Below are positions 56,392 to 64,000 of a DNA stretch of 64,000 bases, in pieces. This stretch comes from Flammeovirga pacifica (lineage in GTDB: Bacteria > Bacteroidota > Bacteroidia > Cytophagales > Flammeovirgaceae): the NCBI RefSeq assembly GCF_000807855.2, contig NZ_JRYR02000001.1:2841285-2905284 (forward strand), written 5' to 3'. The notes beneath the pieces are model-generated. The model was not told the DNA's origin and did no database searches. It saw only the letters and a program-made list of their open reading frames with translations. The position numbers were made by a program, and so were the translations under genes. The stretch's first letter is position 1; the number at the start of each line of letters is the position of its first letter.

Positions 56392-56586
56392 ATGATCGAA
56401 ATTAAAGTAAAAGACAACGAGTCAATCGACCGTGCTCTTAAGCGTTTCAAAAAGAAATTTGAGAGAACAAAAGTACTTCGCGAATTACGTGGACGTGCGT
56501 ACTATGAGAAGGAATCAGTAACTAGTAGAAAGAAATCTATTAAAGCTGCTTACAAAATCAAAATGAGAACGGAAGCAGGTGCTTAA
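56392..56586 (+). CDS. rpsU: 30S ribosomal protein S21
   Basis: A 64-residue bS21. The basic helical core (RALKRFKKKFERTKVLRELR, then YEKESVTSRKKSIKAAYKIK) is typical. It binds near the anti-Shine-Dalgarno end of 16S rRNA. The gene has its own -7 box, an unusual strong SD and a terminator at 56604-56642, so it is separable from its neighbours. In many Bacteroidetes it is followed by xerC and a hibernation factor, as here. Confidence 0.97.
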   Translation: MIEIKVKDNESIDRALKRFKKKFERTKVLRELRGRAYYEKESVTSRKKSIKAAYKIKMRTEAGA

Positions 56587-56603
56587 TTAGTACAGTTCTT
56601 TTC

Positions 56604-56642
56604 AAAAAAGCCTATCATATTTATTTATGATGGGCTTTTTTT
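56604..56642 (+). terminator. Terminator of rpsU
   Basis: AAAAAAGCCTATCATA pairs with TATGATGGGCTTTTTTT (one G-U type pair) around a TTTAT loop. Confidence 0.85.
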
Positions 56643-56804
56643 ATGAGTTCATTTTCAAATCAAGAAGAAAAATATTAATTTATGGTTAGGATAGAATTAC
56701 CACATGAAGGTCTTCTACTTTTTGATTTAATTAGTAGTGATATCATTATTAGCAACATTAGATATTATCTCTTAATAATTACCATAGTTTAGTATATCGT
56801 CAAA

Positions 56805-57698
56805 ATGAAATCATCACTACAATCTTTCTTTGATTATTTAAAGTATGAAAAGAAAGTAAGTGAGCACACAGTAACAGCTTACACTATTGATTTAAACCAA
56901 TTTGAAGATTTCCTAAAAAATGAGCAACCGCACTTTCTTATAGAGAATTGTAGTAAATCAGAAATTAGATTATGGATTGCCTCTTTAATGGAGGAAAAGC
57001 TTAGTAATAAGAGTGTTAATCGAAAAATCGCTTCAATTAAAAGCTTCTTCAAATACCTCCGTAAAATCGATGCTATTACTTCCGATCCTTCTAGAGGTAT
57101 ACATTCTATCAAAACTCCAAAAAGGCTACCACAGTACGTTAAAGCCAGCGAGATGGAAGCCCTATTCAATCGAGATGCTTTTGACAACTCTTTTGAAGGA
57201 ATCAGAAATAAATTAATTTTAGAATTCTTATATGGAACTGGTTTAAGAGCTTCTGAGTTATTAGGTATAGAAGTGAAAGATATTGACTTTTCTACTAAAA
57301 CAATTAAGGTTCTAGGAAAAAGAAATAAAGAAAGATTGATACCACTACATTCGGTATTAATACAACAACTCAATAACTATTTAAAAGAAAGAAATACATT
57401 TGATTCTACAGCATTATTTATCCATCAAAAGGGTACCGCCTTGAACTACCCACAGCTCTATCAAATCGTTAAGAAGTATTTGAGTGAGCATACGACAACA
57501 AGTAAAAAAAGTCCTCACGTGCTAAGACACTCTTTTGCCACTAGTATGTTGGAGAATGGTGCTCAACTTAATGACATCAAAGAATTGCTTGGGCATGCTA
57601 ATTTATCGGCAACGCAAATTTACACCCATTCTACCCTTAAAAGAATGAAAAGTGTTCACACTCAGGCACATCCAAGAGGAGGAAATAAAAAGTCTTAA
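56805..57698 (+). CDS. xerC: Tyrosine recombinase XerC-like
   Basis: A 297-residue chromosome-dimer resolution type recombinase. The N-terminal core-binding domain (about 1-100) precedes the catalytic set R148 (GTGLRASELLG), K172, H238, R241 (HVLRH), H264 (LLGHANLS) and Y273 (QIYTH). Length and motifs fit XerC/XerD, and its conserved place between rpsU and raiA is that of the gene usually called xerC in Bacteroidetes. No att sites, integrase cassette or mobile element surround it. Confidence 0.88.
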   Translation: MKSSLQSFFDYLKYEKKVSEHTVTAYTIDLNQFEDFLKNEQPHFLIENCSKSEIRLWIASLMEEKLSNKSVNRKIASIKSFFKYLRKIDAITSDPSRGIHSIKTPKRLPQYVKASEMEALFNRDAFDNSFEGIRNKLILEFLYGTGLRASELLGIEVKDIDFSTKTIKVLGKRNKERLIPLHSVLIQQLNNYLKERNTFDSTALFIHQKGTALNYPQLYQIVKKYLSEHTTTSKKSPHVLRHSFATSMLENGAQLNDIKELLGHANLSATQIYTHSTLKRMKSVHTQAHPRGGNKKS

Positions 57699-57889
57699 AT
57701 CTGAAAAAAATATCTTGAAATTTTACAACTAATGTGAACAAAAACCGTTATATTAAATATTAATAAACGGACAATTATTCACTTTAAGGGCAAGGTATTT
57801 ATTATTAATAAATTACGTTTTTAAGGTTATAAGGCATCTTTTGATTATAAAATAAAAATATTTCACAACACATTTAAAACTGTAAGAAT

Positions 57890-58204
57890 ATGAAACTCGA
57901 CATCCAATCAATACATTTCACAGCAGACCAAAAATTAATCGAATTCATACAACAAAAAGTAGACAAATTGGAGACTTTTTATGACAGATTCGTAGATGGG
58001 GAAGTATTCCTAAGAGTACAAAAAAATAGTGACAATAGTCGAGACAATAAAGTTGTGGAAATTAAGCTTCGCCTTCCAGGTGATACACTTGTAGCTAAAA
58101 AGCATGGAGTATCTTTCGAAGCTGCTACTGACGAAGCAACAGAGTCTTTACGTCGCCAAGTAAAAAAATATAAAGAAAAAATATTAGACAAATCAGGGGC
58201 TTAA
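57890..58204 (+). CDS. raiA: Ribosome hibernation-promoting factor (short type)
   Basis: A 104-residue HPF/YfiA-family protein that binds the 30S A/P site region to inactivate ribosomes. The double beta-alpha fold pattern is visible (MKLDIQSIHFTADQKL, then LRLPGDTLVAKK and EAATDEATESLRRQVKKYKE). It lacks the C-terminal extension of long HPF. A TTTTG at 57838 and an AATATTTC box about 20 bases later could be its promoter. It is followed by a terminator; the tuf/secE/nusG genes that commonly follow are absent here. Confidence 0.93.
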   Translation: MKLDIQSIHFTADQKLIEFIQQKVDKLETFYDRFVDGEVFLRVQKNSDNSRDNKVVEIKLRLPGDTLVAKKHGVSFEAATDEATESLRRQVKKYKEKILDKSGA

Positions 58205-58250
58205 TCCTTAGAAAAACATTAAATCCTTAAAGTTGTAAAAAAAGATGCCT

Positions 58251-58284
58251 AGGTGGATAACTAATAAGTTATCCACCTTTTTTA
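58251..58284 (+). terminator. Terminator of raiA
   Basis: A 12-base perfect stem (AGGTGGATAACT with AGTTATCCACCT), AATA loop, then a T run. Confidence 0.88.
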
Positions 58285-58543
58285 TTTCAGTTTTTCCAAA
58301 CAAAAACCTCCACATCTCGAAAATCAAGATGGGAGGCTCAGTAAACGAGGATATAAATAATACCATTACAGTATCGGTATATTATATGTTATAATATCCT
58401 GAATACTAAATATTTTATATTAACCTTGTTTGGAGATCTATTTTGATAATCAATATTAACCATATTCACCTAGGATACATAATCCTTTAAGACGATTTAA
58501 TATAGTCTAATATTTGTTTAGCTTTCAACAGATCCTATTATAA
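58285..58543. other. Intergenic region with imperfect hairpin
   Basis: No ORF is convincing here. CCTCC and CATCT (58307-58317, one bulged A) pair with AGATG and GGAGG (58327-58336). On the minus strand the stem is followed by TTTTTGTTT, so it may terminate the gldB transcript, though it is 200 bases from the gldB stop. The remaining part is AT-rich without structure. Confidence 0.45.
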
Positions 58544-59572
58544 TTATTTACGATTATCTGGCTTATACTTAGACTTTTGTAAAATTCTTCGAGCATCTTT
58601 TTCTTTCATCATAGACTGGAAATCAACTTCTTTGTTATTCTTCATATAACTTTCTACAATTTGCCATCCAAGCCACCTTCCGATTCTACCGGGACTATCA
58701 CCAGAAATTTCTGTGGTACTTGGTCTATCATCAACATAACGTTTAACTGTCATTCTTTCAGATTTATATAATAGCTCATTTTCTACAAAGTGTGACCACA
58801 CATACCCCTCATTATATTGCACTTCATACAATTCTCTTGAGCTGTAACCCACTTTAATAGAATCTTCTAAATAAGGCATTGTTTTATCTACAAATTCATA
58901 TGCCTTACCCCAAGCTATCATTTGAGCAAGTACCGTACGATCTTTATCATTTACTTGATTATACCTATTGGACATAATCTGAATTGTAAATGGCACAATA
59001 TAATCTTTAGTGTATCGCTTTAAAATGTACCCTGGCGTTTCAGGTACAGTATAAGTGGCTGTAGGTCCGGTAAAATAATCTAGTCCCAAGACAATCATAT
59101 CACCAAAATCCAACACATCTCCTCCAAAGCCCCAGTTCCCAAATCCTGAAACACTCGTATATACTTTAGGCTCTTTAAAATCAGGGTAATAGTACTTGAT
59201 GTATTTAAATGCAGTTTCTAATTGTTTTCTTTGAGGTTCAAAATCACCATATACTTCTTTGGCGTCCATTCGTAAAGTATCGTTTTCTGGTTTTGATAAA
59301 AAATCATGCAATGCCTCTACCAATACTTCTCTTGTTGGATATAACCTAGCTTGTAAAAAATATTTTTTTTCAATTTCTGGATTCTCAATCAAATATTTAA
59401 CAATCTGATCTCTTGATGTTAATGCAAAAAGTTCATCTTCTAAATGACGCACTTCTACATTTACCTCAATATTCGATACATCAGGTATGGTTTCCTCTGT
59501 ATCATCTTGACAGCTAAAGCACAATGTTGATAGTAAAACGAAGAGCAAATAATATTTTTTTAAATATGTCAT
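58544..59572 (-). CDS. gldB: Gliding motility lipoprotein GldB
   Basis: A 342-residue protein from the ATG at 59572, with a lipoprotein signal (LSTLCFSC). An upstream ATG at 59617 would add 15 residues without a signal. The family blocks are present: KVYTSVSGFG..., IVLGLDYFTG, MIAWGKAYEFVD, KVGYSSRELYEVQYNEGYVWSHF and SPGRIGRWLGWQIVESYM. GldB is needed for gliding and type IX secretion in Flavobacterium; the mechanism is unclear. It is downstream of the antiporter gene, separated by a terminator. Confidence 0.88.
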   Translation of the reverse strand: MTYLKKYYLLFVLLSTLCFSCQDDTEETIPDVSNIEVNVEVRHLEDELFALTSRDQIVKYLIENPEIEKKYFLQARLYPTREVLVEALHDFLSKPENDTLRMDAKEVYGDFEPQRKQLETAFKYIKYYYPDFKEPKVYTSVSGFGNWGFGGDVLDFGDMIVLGLDYFTGPTATYTVPETPGYILKRYTKDYIVPFTIQIMSNRYNQVNDKDRTVLAQMIAWGKAYEFVDKTMPYLEDSIKVGYSSRELYEVQYNEGYVWSHFVENELLYKSERMTVKRYVDDRPSTTEISGDSPGRIGRWLGWQIVESYMKNNKEVDFQSMMKEKDARRILQKSKYKPDNRK

Positions 59573-59640
59573 GAAGTATGAATGTTTATTTCTTTGATGA
59601 TTTAAGGTGTGATACATCCTTTCTAATCAAAAGTTGTACA

Positions 59641-59677
59641 AAAAAACCTCTTACATGCGATGTAAGAGGTTTTTTTG
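59641..59677 (-). terminator. Terminator of the antiporter gene
   Basis: AAACCTCTTACAT pairs with ATGTAAGAGGTTT around GCG, with A and T tracts on both sides. It lies 17 bases after the antiporter stop and upstream of gldB. Confidence 0.85.
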
Positions 59678-59693
59678 TAATATTTTATATCAC

Positions 59694-61187
59694 TTATGCA
59701 AAAGCGAAGAACACTAACCAAACTACAATCAGAATACTGAATAAGATTGGTAAAGAGTATCTTAATATATATCCGAAGAATGATGGCATTTCTACACCAG
59801 ATTGCTCTGCAATAGATTTTACCATAAAGTTAGGACCATTACCAATATAAGTCATTGCTCCAAAGAATACAGCAGCAACTGAAATGGCTAATAATTCTAA
59901 TTGAGCCTCATGATTAGGAGCTCCATTCACAATACCATTTGTGAAATCTAAAACTTGCTGAGCACTATTAATATCAGCTCCTTTAGAAGCCATAGCGGCA
60001 GTCAAGAAATTCAAATATGTTGGAGCGTTATCCAAAATACCAGATAAAGATCCTGTCGCCCAATACAATGTATTGTGATTAATTAATGCAGCTCCTGATT
60101 CTGAAGCAGCAAAACCACCTACTAATTGTAAAGCTGGCATCATAGTACCGAAAATACCTATGAATATAAATGCTACCTCTCTAATTGGCTCGAAATTAAA
60201 TTCATTGCCTTTAATTGCTTTTTGATCAGCAAATTTAAATGACATATAAGCCACTGATAACATAATTACCTCTCTAATAAAAGAGAATAAGGTTGCTCCT
60301 TCATGGTGTTGTAAATCGCTTAAGAAACCAATTGACATACCTTCATGTGTTTGAAGTATACCTGGTAACCAAGAAATCTTAGAAGGATCTAAAAATACAG
60401 CACCTACTAATACAGCTAACCACGCAAAGTTTTTAGACCCTGTAACTGTAATTTTATTTGAATATTCTTTCTCTGTTTCTTCATCAAAAAGTAAATTTTT
60501 CTTGTTGATAAATCTCTTATCAAAGAAGAAGAAAACAGTAGCTAACATAGCAATAGTGAAGGCCCACATCGGAACTGAGTGAATCAATGTCCACTCAAAA
60601 GGCACACCTTTAAGGAAACCTAAGAATAATGGAGGGTCACCTATTGGTGTTAATGCTCCACCTACGTTACTTACTATGAAGATAAAGAAGACAACGTGGT
60701 AGGGTTGGATTCTTTCTTGATTCAATCTCATAAATGGTCGAATCAATAACATTGATGCTCCTGTTGTTCCAATAATATTTGATATCACAGCTCCAAAGAC
60801 TAATAGTAAAGTATTTACCAATGGAGTTCCTTTTTTGTCTACTTTAATCATAATACCACCTGAGGCGATATATAGACCAGATAATAGAGCTATAAATTGG
60901 AAATACTCAAAAAAGGCATGGATTGGCCCATGAGTATCATGTAAAACAAAAATATAATAACTAACTACTACTGCTGCTAAACCTACAGCTACTTTTGGAT
61001 AATTGTGATGCCAAAATTTCTCATAAAATAATGGGCCTGTGGCTATCATAATCAACAATGTTGCAAATGGTATTACAGACCAAGGTGCCGCCTCAGCATG
61101 TTCCCCTCCAGCTGCTAGCACAGGTGCAACTCCTACTGTCAGCTCTATTCCGAGCAGTACAAGAAGAAGTAATAATTTCTTTTTCAT
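59694..61187 (-). CDS. Na+/H+ antiporter-like or citrate-type ion transporter
   Basis: A 497-residue protein of the ion-transporter superfamily with about 12 membrane helices after a signal-like N-terminus (cleavage probably near LAAGG). Conserved re-entrant segments are FIVSNVGGALTPIGDPPLFLGFL and GNGPNFMVKSIAEQSG. The closest fit from memory is the Bacteroidetes CitMHS-type group annotated as sodium:proton antiporter, and not classical NhaD. Na+/H+ exchange is plausible for a marine organism, but the substrate is not shown by sequence. It is monocistronic between gaps. Confidence 0.82.
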   Translation of the reverse strand: MKKKLLLLLVLLGIELTVGVAPVLAAGGEHAEAAPWSVIPFATLLIMIATGPLFYEKFWHHNYPKVAVGLAAVVVSYYIFVLHDTHGPIHAFFEYFQFIALLSGLYIASGGIMIKVDKKGTPLVNTLLLVFGAVISNIIGTTGASMLLIRPFMRLNQERIQPYHVVFFIFIVSNVGGALTPIGDPPLFLGFLKGVPFEWTLIHSVPMWAFTIAMLATVFFFFDKRFINKKNLLFDEETEKEYSNKITVTGSKNFAWLAVLVGAVFLDPSKISWLPGILQTHEGMSIGFLSDLQHHEGATLFSFIREVIMLSVAYMSFKFADQKAIKGNEFNFEPIREVAFIFIGIFGTMMPALQLVGGFAASESGAALINHNTLYWATGSLSGILDNAPTYLNFLTAAMASKGADINSAQQVLDFTNGIVNGAPNHEAQLELLAISVAAVFFGAMTYIGNGPNFMVKSIAEQSGVEMPSFFGYILRYSLPILFSILIVVWLVFFAFA

Positions 61188-61514
61188 AATCTTAACTTAA
61201 TTCTTAACTATCGAATCTCCTCTAATTTCATCCTAAGAAGAAATTATTTGAATGTTAGTTGTTCGTATGTTTCTTTAATTTTCTATCCTCATGGAAAACC
61301 TAACACACACTCAAAAATACTATCATTTATATTTCATATGCTATTTAGGAAATAATGCCCTCAAAAAACAATGATAAAATTCAGTATATTTTTTTTTAGA
61401 TGAATAATTCCAAACTATTAACATACATTTTGCAGTATTTAATAGTTTATTAATCATGGTTTTAGGTACCCTAACAATGCATATAAACGTCATTTTCACA
61501 CATTAGGAGGTGTT
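61188..61514 (-). other. Intergenic region before the antiporter gene
   Basis: This 327-base AT-rich stretch holds no credible ORF, no clear terminator for the WG-repeat gene that ends at 61515 and no exact -7 box. It presumably contains the antiporter promoter and leader. An AGGAGG at 61505-61510 on the plus strand leads only into an 11-codon frame. Confidence 0.5.
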
Positions 61515-64000
61515 TTATTGACAATTTATATTTTTATAACTTTCTGGCTTTAATAATGATTGATAGACTACCTTTCCTTCCTTATTCAGATACAATATTA
61601 TATTTAAATCTGCTTGATGAATAAATTGATTCACCATAAAAAGTGGAACTTCTAATGATCCCAAATTGATCACATTTTGAAATTCTGGGTAAATAATATC
61701 TCCCGTTACTGAATGATAAACACCAAAACCATTTCCTTTTTTATATTTCAACCAAAAAGTAGAATCATTTGATTCTTTTACCTGATATTCATCACAAGAC
61801 ATTTTGATTGTATTATGTTGAACATCCAATAATTTCCATTGTTCATCTTCAAAAACAAAAGCTGATGTAGTATCCATATTTAAAAGTTGAATATCCTCAT
61901 AGTAGAAGCTTGCATTATTTAATTTGTGAATATCAAAAAATCCTTTTTTACCTCCTTTACTACCTAACCATAAATTAACCCCTTTCTTAGTTAAAGTTGT
62001 TGGTTGAATTGCTGCATCAAAAATAGGTTCTATTTTTAATTTTGAATTCACATCATAAAATCCATATTTCTTTTTAGAATACAAATGCAAATACTCTCCA
62101 TGAACAGTAATACTCTCATATCCTTTAGGGATTATTTTATCTCCTTTAAAATTATAGTAGTATTCTAAGCTTCCATATTTAGCAATTACACCATGTTTAA
62201 ATACTTCCATTCGAGAAAACTGAGGTGTCATTACTTGATGTCCTTTTTCATTCAATAAAGCATATTTCCCATTTTTCTTAAATTTTGCAGCAATATAAGA
62301 TACTGTATCAGATTCCTGAGTAACATAAACTACAGACCAATCAGAATATTTTTCTAATGAACAATCCGAACCATTTTTAAAATGAAATGAGACCGTTTTA
62401 TCTTGGCTATACACCAAATCATTCCTATTCTGATAAAAAAACAAAGTATCAGCTGTAATAGAATATAATGAATCCCCTTCCCATGAGTAAGCATCCCATT
62501 CATTTCCTTTCTTAGAAATAAATCCTTGCGGATATTCATAAACAGTATGCAAACTATCAACAACAATATCATTTGTATAAGTTAATAGAGTATATGTTGT
62601 GTCATTATTTACCCACCAATGCTTCTTGTCTAAAGCATCTGTTATCCCATCATAATCTTTAGTGTATTTCTCTCCATTAGGTGTAAATACAGTCCATTTT
62701 TCATTTTCCTGAAGAATATACCAATTGTCTTTTATCGTTTTGTATCCTTCATAAATAAATTGACTATCATCCCTAGCAATAGTAGCATTATATACATCGC
62801 TTTCGCTAAACTGTGCCCAACGCCCTTTTTTCATCACAAGTATCATATTTTCTGATACAGTAATCAACTGCCCTGCCTCAATAGGAAATTTCAATTCACC
62901 GTCTACAGAAATAATGCCCCAACGTGATTTCATTCTTACTCCATACAATCGTCTACTTATTGGTATAATTTGATCGTAAGTTGGAGGAATCCATTCTCCT
63001 TCTCCCAATGCATAAAGTCCTATTTTATTCCCTTTATTTATAGTATATATTCCTTCATATACTTTTTCTATTTGATCATATTCAAAAGGAATCATTACTT
63101 TTTGGGTAAAATCAATTAATCCTATTTGATTGCTGGAATCAGTAACCGAAAGAAATAATTTATCAGTGCCATTACACATATAAGATGCATCTACATTATT
63201 ATACTCTGGCTGAATTTTCATTTCACCATACACATTGATAAAACCTATTTTCTGATTTACTGAAACGGGGTACTTAATAAACTGACTTTCTTGAAGTAGT
63301 TTTTTATAATAATCATATTCCTCCCATTGTGGGTACAACTGTAGTAAGCTATCCTTATTACTCGATAATAAGAAAAGTTGAAAAATAGCTTGATTACTTA
63401 GATCAGAATTTGAAAAATCTCTTATAAAATGTTCGTAGGCTATCTTCGTTTTATAAGCTGTAATAATATCATATAATTCTTTCTCTACCTTCTCTTTATA
63501 AGGTGAGTCAGGGTGTTCCATCAAAAAGAGTCTTAAAGATTGTTCATCAGCATTTTTTGTTTTATGCTGAAAAACCAGCTTCTCATATTGTGATAAGGCC
63601 TCTTGAGATTGCTTTGCATCAGGATAACTTCTTAAAAACAGTTCATAAGAAGCATAAGTATGAGATTGCCTTGCAATTTCAAAACCTAAACTATCTCTTT
63701 TGTCTATGGCCTTTGGTAAAATTAATGAGTGAGGGTATTTATTGATATAGTCTATAAACGCCTTTTCGGTCATTTCTTTTGTTGCTGCTCTATAGGCCGA
63801 TGCTTCTACATATGTTATCCACGTTTTAATAGAATCATTCGTAACATAAAATTTAGTAAACTTCGCTTTTAGCTCATCATCTGCTTGTTTCCATAATGTA
63901 TCGGCTTTCTGAAGATAATTGTAAGCTGTATCTAAATCATAAACTTCATCATTTTTTATATAGTATAAACCCCATATATAATTTAATGATGCACTCTCAT
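61515..64000 (-). CDS. WG-repeat protein with helical N-terminal part (partial, open at right edge)
   Basis: An open frame from the window end to 61515; a Met at 63773 is not the likely start because the frame continues another 75 codons to the edge (including YIWGLYYIKNDEV...YLQKADTLW). At least 827 residues. The right-hand part is helical and TPR-like, with repeated YxxFLRSYPDAKQS- and HPDSPYKEK-type segments. From about residue 240 on, WG repeats dominate, for example KIGFINVYGEMKIQPEY, NKIGLYALGEGEWIPPTYD, RWGIISVDGELKFP and KKYGFYDVNSKLKIEPIFD. WG-repeat proteins are surface or periplasmic proteins of unclear role. Confidence 0.8.
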   Translation of the reverse strand, partial: ESASLNYIWGLYYIKNDEVYDLDTAYNYLQKADTLWKQADDELKAKFTKFYVTNDSIKTWITYVEASAYRAATKEMTEKAFIDYINKYPHSLILPKAIDKRDSLGFEIARQSHTYASYELFLRSYPDAKQSQEALSQYEKLVFQHKTKNADEQSLRLFLMEHPDSPYKEKVEKELYDIITAYKTKIAYEHFIRDFSNSDLSNQAIFQLFLLSSNKDSLLQLYPQWEEYDYYKKLLQESQFIKYPVSVNQKIGFINVYGEMKIQPEYNNVDASYMCNGTDKLFLSVTDSSNQIGLIDFTQKVMIPFEYDQIEKVYEGIYTINKGNKIGLYALGEGEWIPPTYDQIIPISRRLYGVRMKSRWGIISVDGELKFPIEAGQLITVSENMILVMKKGRWAQFSESDVYNATIARDDSQFIYEGYKTIKDNWYILQENEKWTVFTPNGEKYTKDYDGITDALDKKHWWVNNDTTYTLLTYTNDIVVDSLHTVYEYPQGFISKKGNEWDAYSWEGDSLYSITADTLFFYQNRNDLVYSQDKTVSFHFKNGSDCSLEKYSDWSVVYVTQESDTVSYIAAKFKKNGKYALLNEKGHQVMTPQFSRMEVFKHGVIAKYGSLEYYYNFKGDKIIPKGYESITVHGEYLHLYSKKKYGFYDVNSKLKIEPIFDAAIQPTTLTKKGVNLWLGSKGGKKGFFDIHKLNNASFYYEDIQLLNMDTTSAFVFEDEQWKLLDVQHNTIKMSCDEYQVKESNDSTFWLKYKKGNGFGVYHSVTGDIIYPEFQNVINLGSLEVPLFMVNQFIHQADLNIILYLNKEGKVVYQSLLKPESYKNINCQ

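Noticed and set aside
56682-56792. 36-codon frame between rpsU and xerC
   Set aside because: No promoter, SD or recognisable domain; composition is that of the AT-rich spacer.
56805-57698. Tyrosine recombinase as sign of an integrated element
   Set aside because: It sits in the conserved rpsU-raiA context and nothing mobile surrounds it, so XerC is more likely.
61505-61510. AGGAGG as Shine-Dalgarno of a plus-strand gene
   Set aside because: The following TTG opens only 11 codons before a stop.

Overview
The window is a chromosomal stretch of an AT-rich marine-type Bacteroidota, most likely a cytophagalean close to Flammeovirga (genus is inference). Support comes from a complete SusC/SusD-type polysaccharide utilisation locus, gliding and type IX secretion-linked genes (gldB, a RemB/Wzi-like outer membrane protein, a PorU2-like C25 peptidase), TAnnTTTG-type -7 promoter boxes, near absence of Shine-Dalgarno sequences, and Asp/Glu-tRNA amidotransferase GatA. 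No phage, plasmid, IS element or CRISPR array is visible. Most genes are housekeeping, with a few accessory or poorly described proteins between them.

Layout. 1-2060: tail of an upstream gene, a Na+/solute symporter and a small secreted protein. 2078-5091: divergent recO and dnaG, the primase carrying an unusual proline-rich linker. 5284-7460: cysD-cysN (ATP sulfurylase). 7700-11359: a degenerate glycosyltransferase-like protein, the RemB/Wzi-like barrel and a secreted transglutaminase-like protein. 11442-19045 (minus strand): tyrS, LysM lytic transglycosylase, gatA, tatA, ABC exporter. 19548-21517: leucine dehydrogenase, a YHS-domain protein (minus) and a 40-residue membrane peptide. 21649-32797 (minus): a polysaccharide utilisation locus with a DUF6377-type regulator, SusC, SusD, SusE-like protein and two GH30 glycosidases, which points to a beta-1,6-glucan or similar beta-glucan.

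33023-39669: dusB, a CPBP protease-DUF2007-cdsA operon, two identical tRNA-Ser(UGA) genes in a duplicated unit, a sulfotransferase and recG. 39935-48505: the 1755-residue PorU2-like peptidase and two polytopic membrane proteins of glycosyltransferase-C appearance. 48557-53360 (minus): a TPR/GAF/SpoIIE phosphatase and a PBP4-type DacB. 53534-58204: phoH, rhomboid protease, potassium channel, rpsU, xerC and raiA. 58544-64000 (minus): gldB, a CitMHS-type antiporter and a WG-repeat protein that runs off the right edge.

Themes that tie genes together: cell-surface work (PUL import, lytic transglycosylase, DacB, RemB/Wzi-like barrel, PorU2, GldB, TatA), possible sulfation chemistry (cysDN and a PAPS-type sulfotransferase, not adjacent), and ribosome control. 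The rpsU gene has the only near-consensus Shine-Dalgarno sequence I noticed before a gene here, which fits published bS21 autoregulation in Flavobacterium. I did not see a complete, clearly new multi-gene system. The best leads are the PorU2-like protein, the dnaG linker, the phoH-rhomboid-channel operon and the covarying tRNA-Ser duplication.
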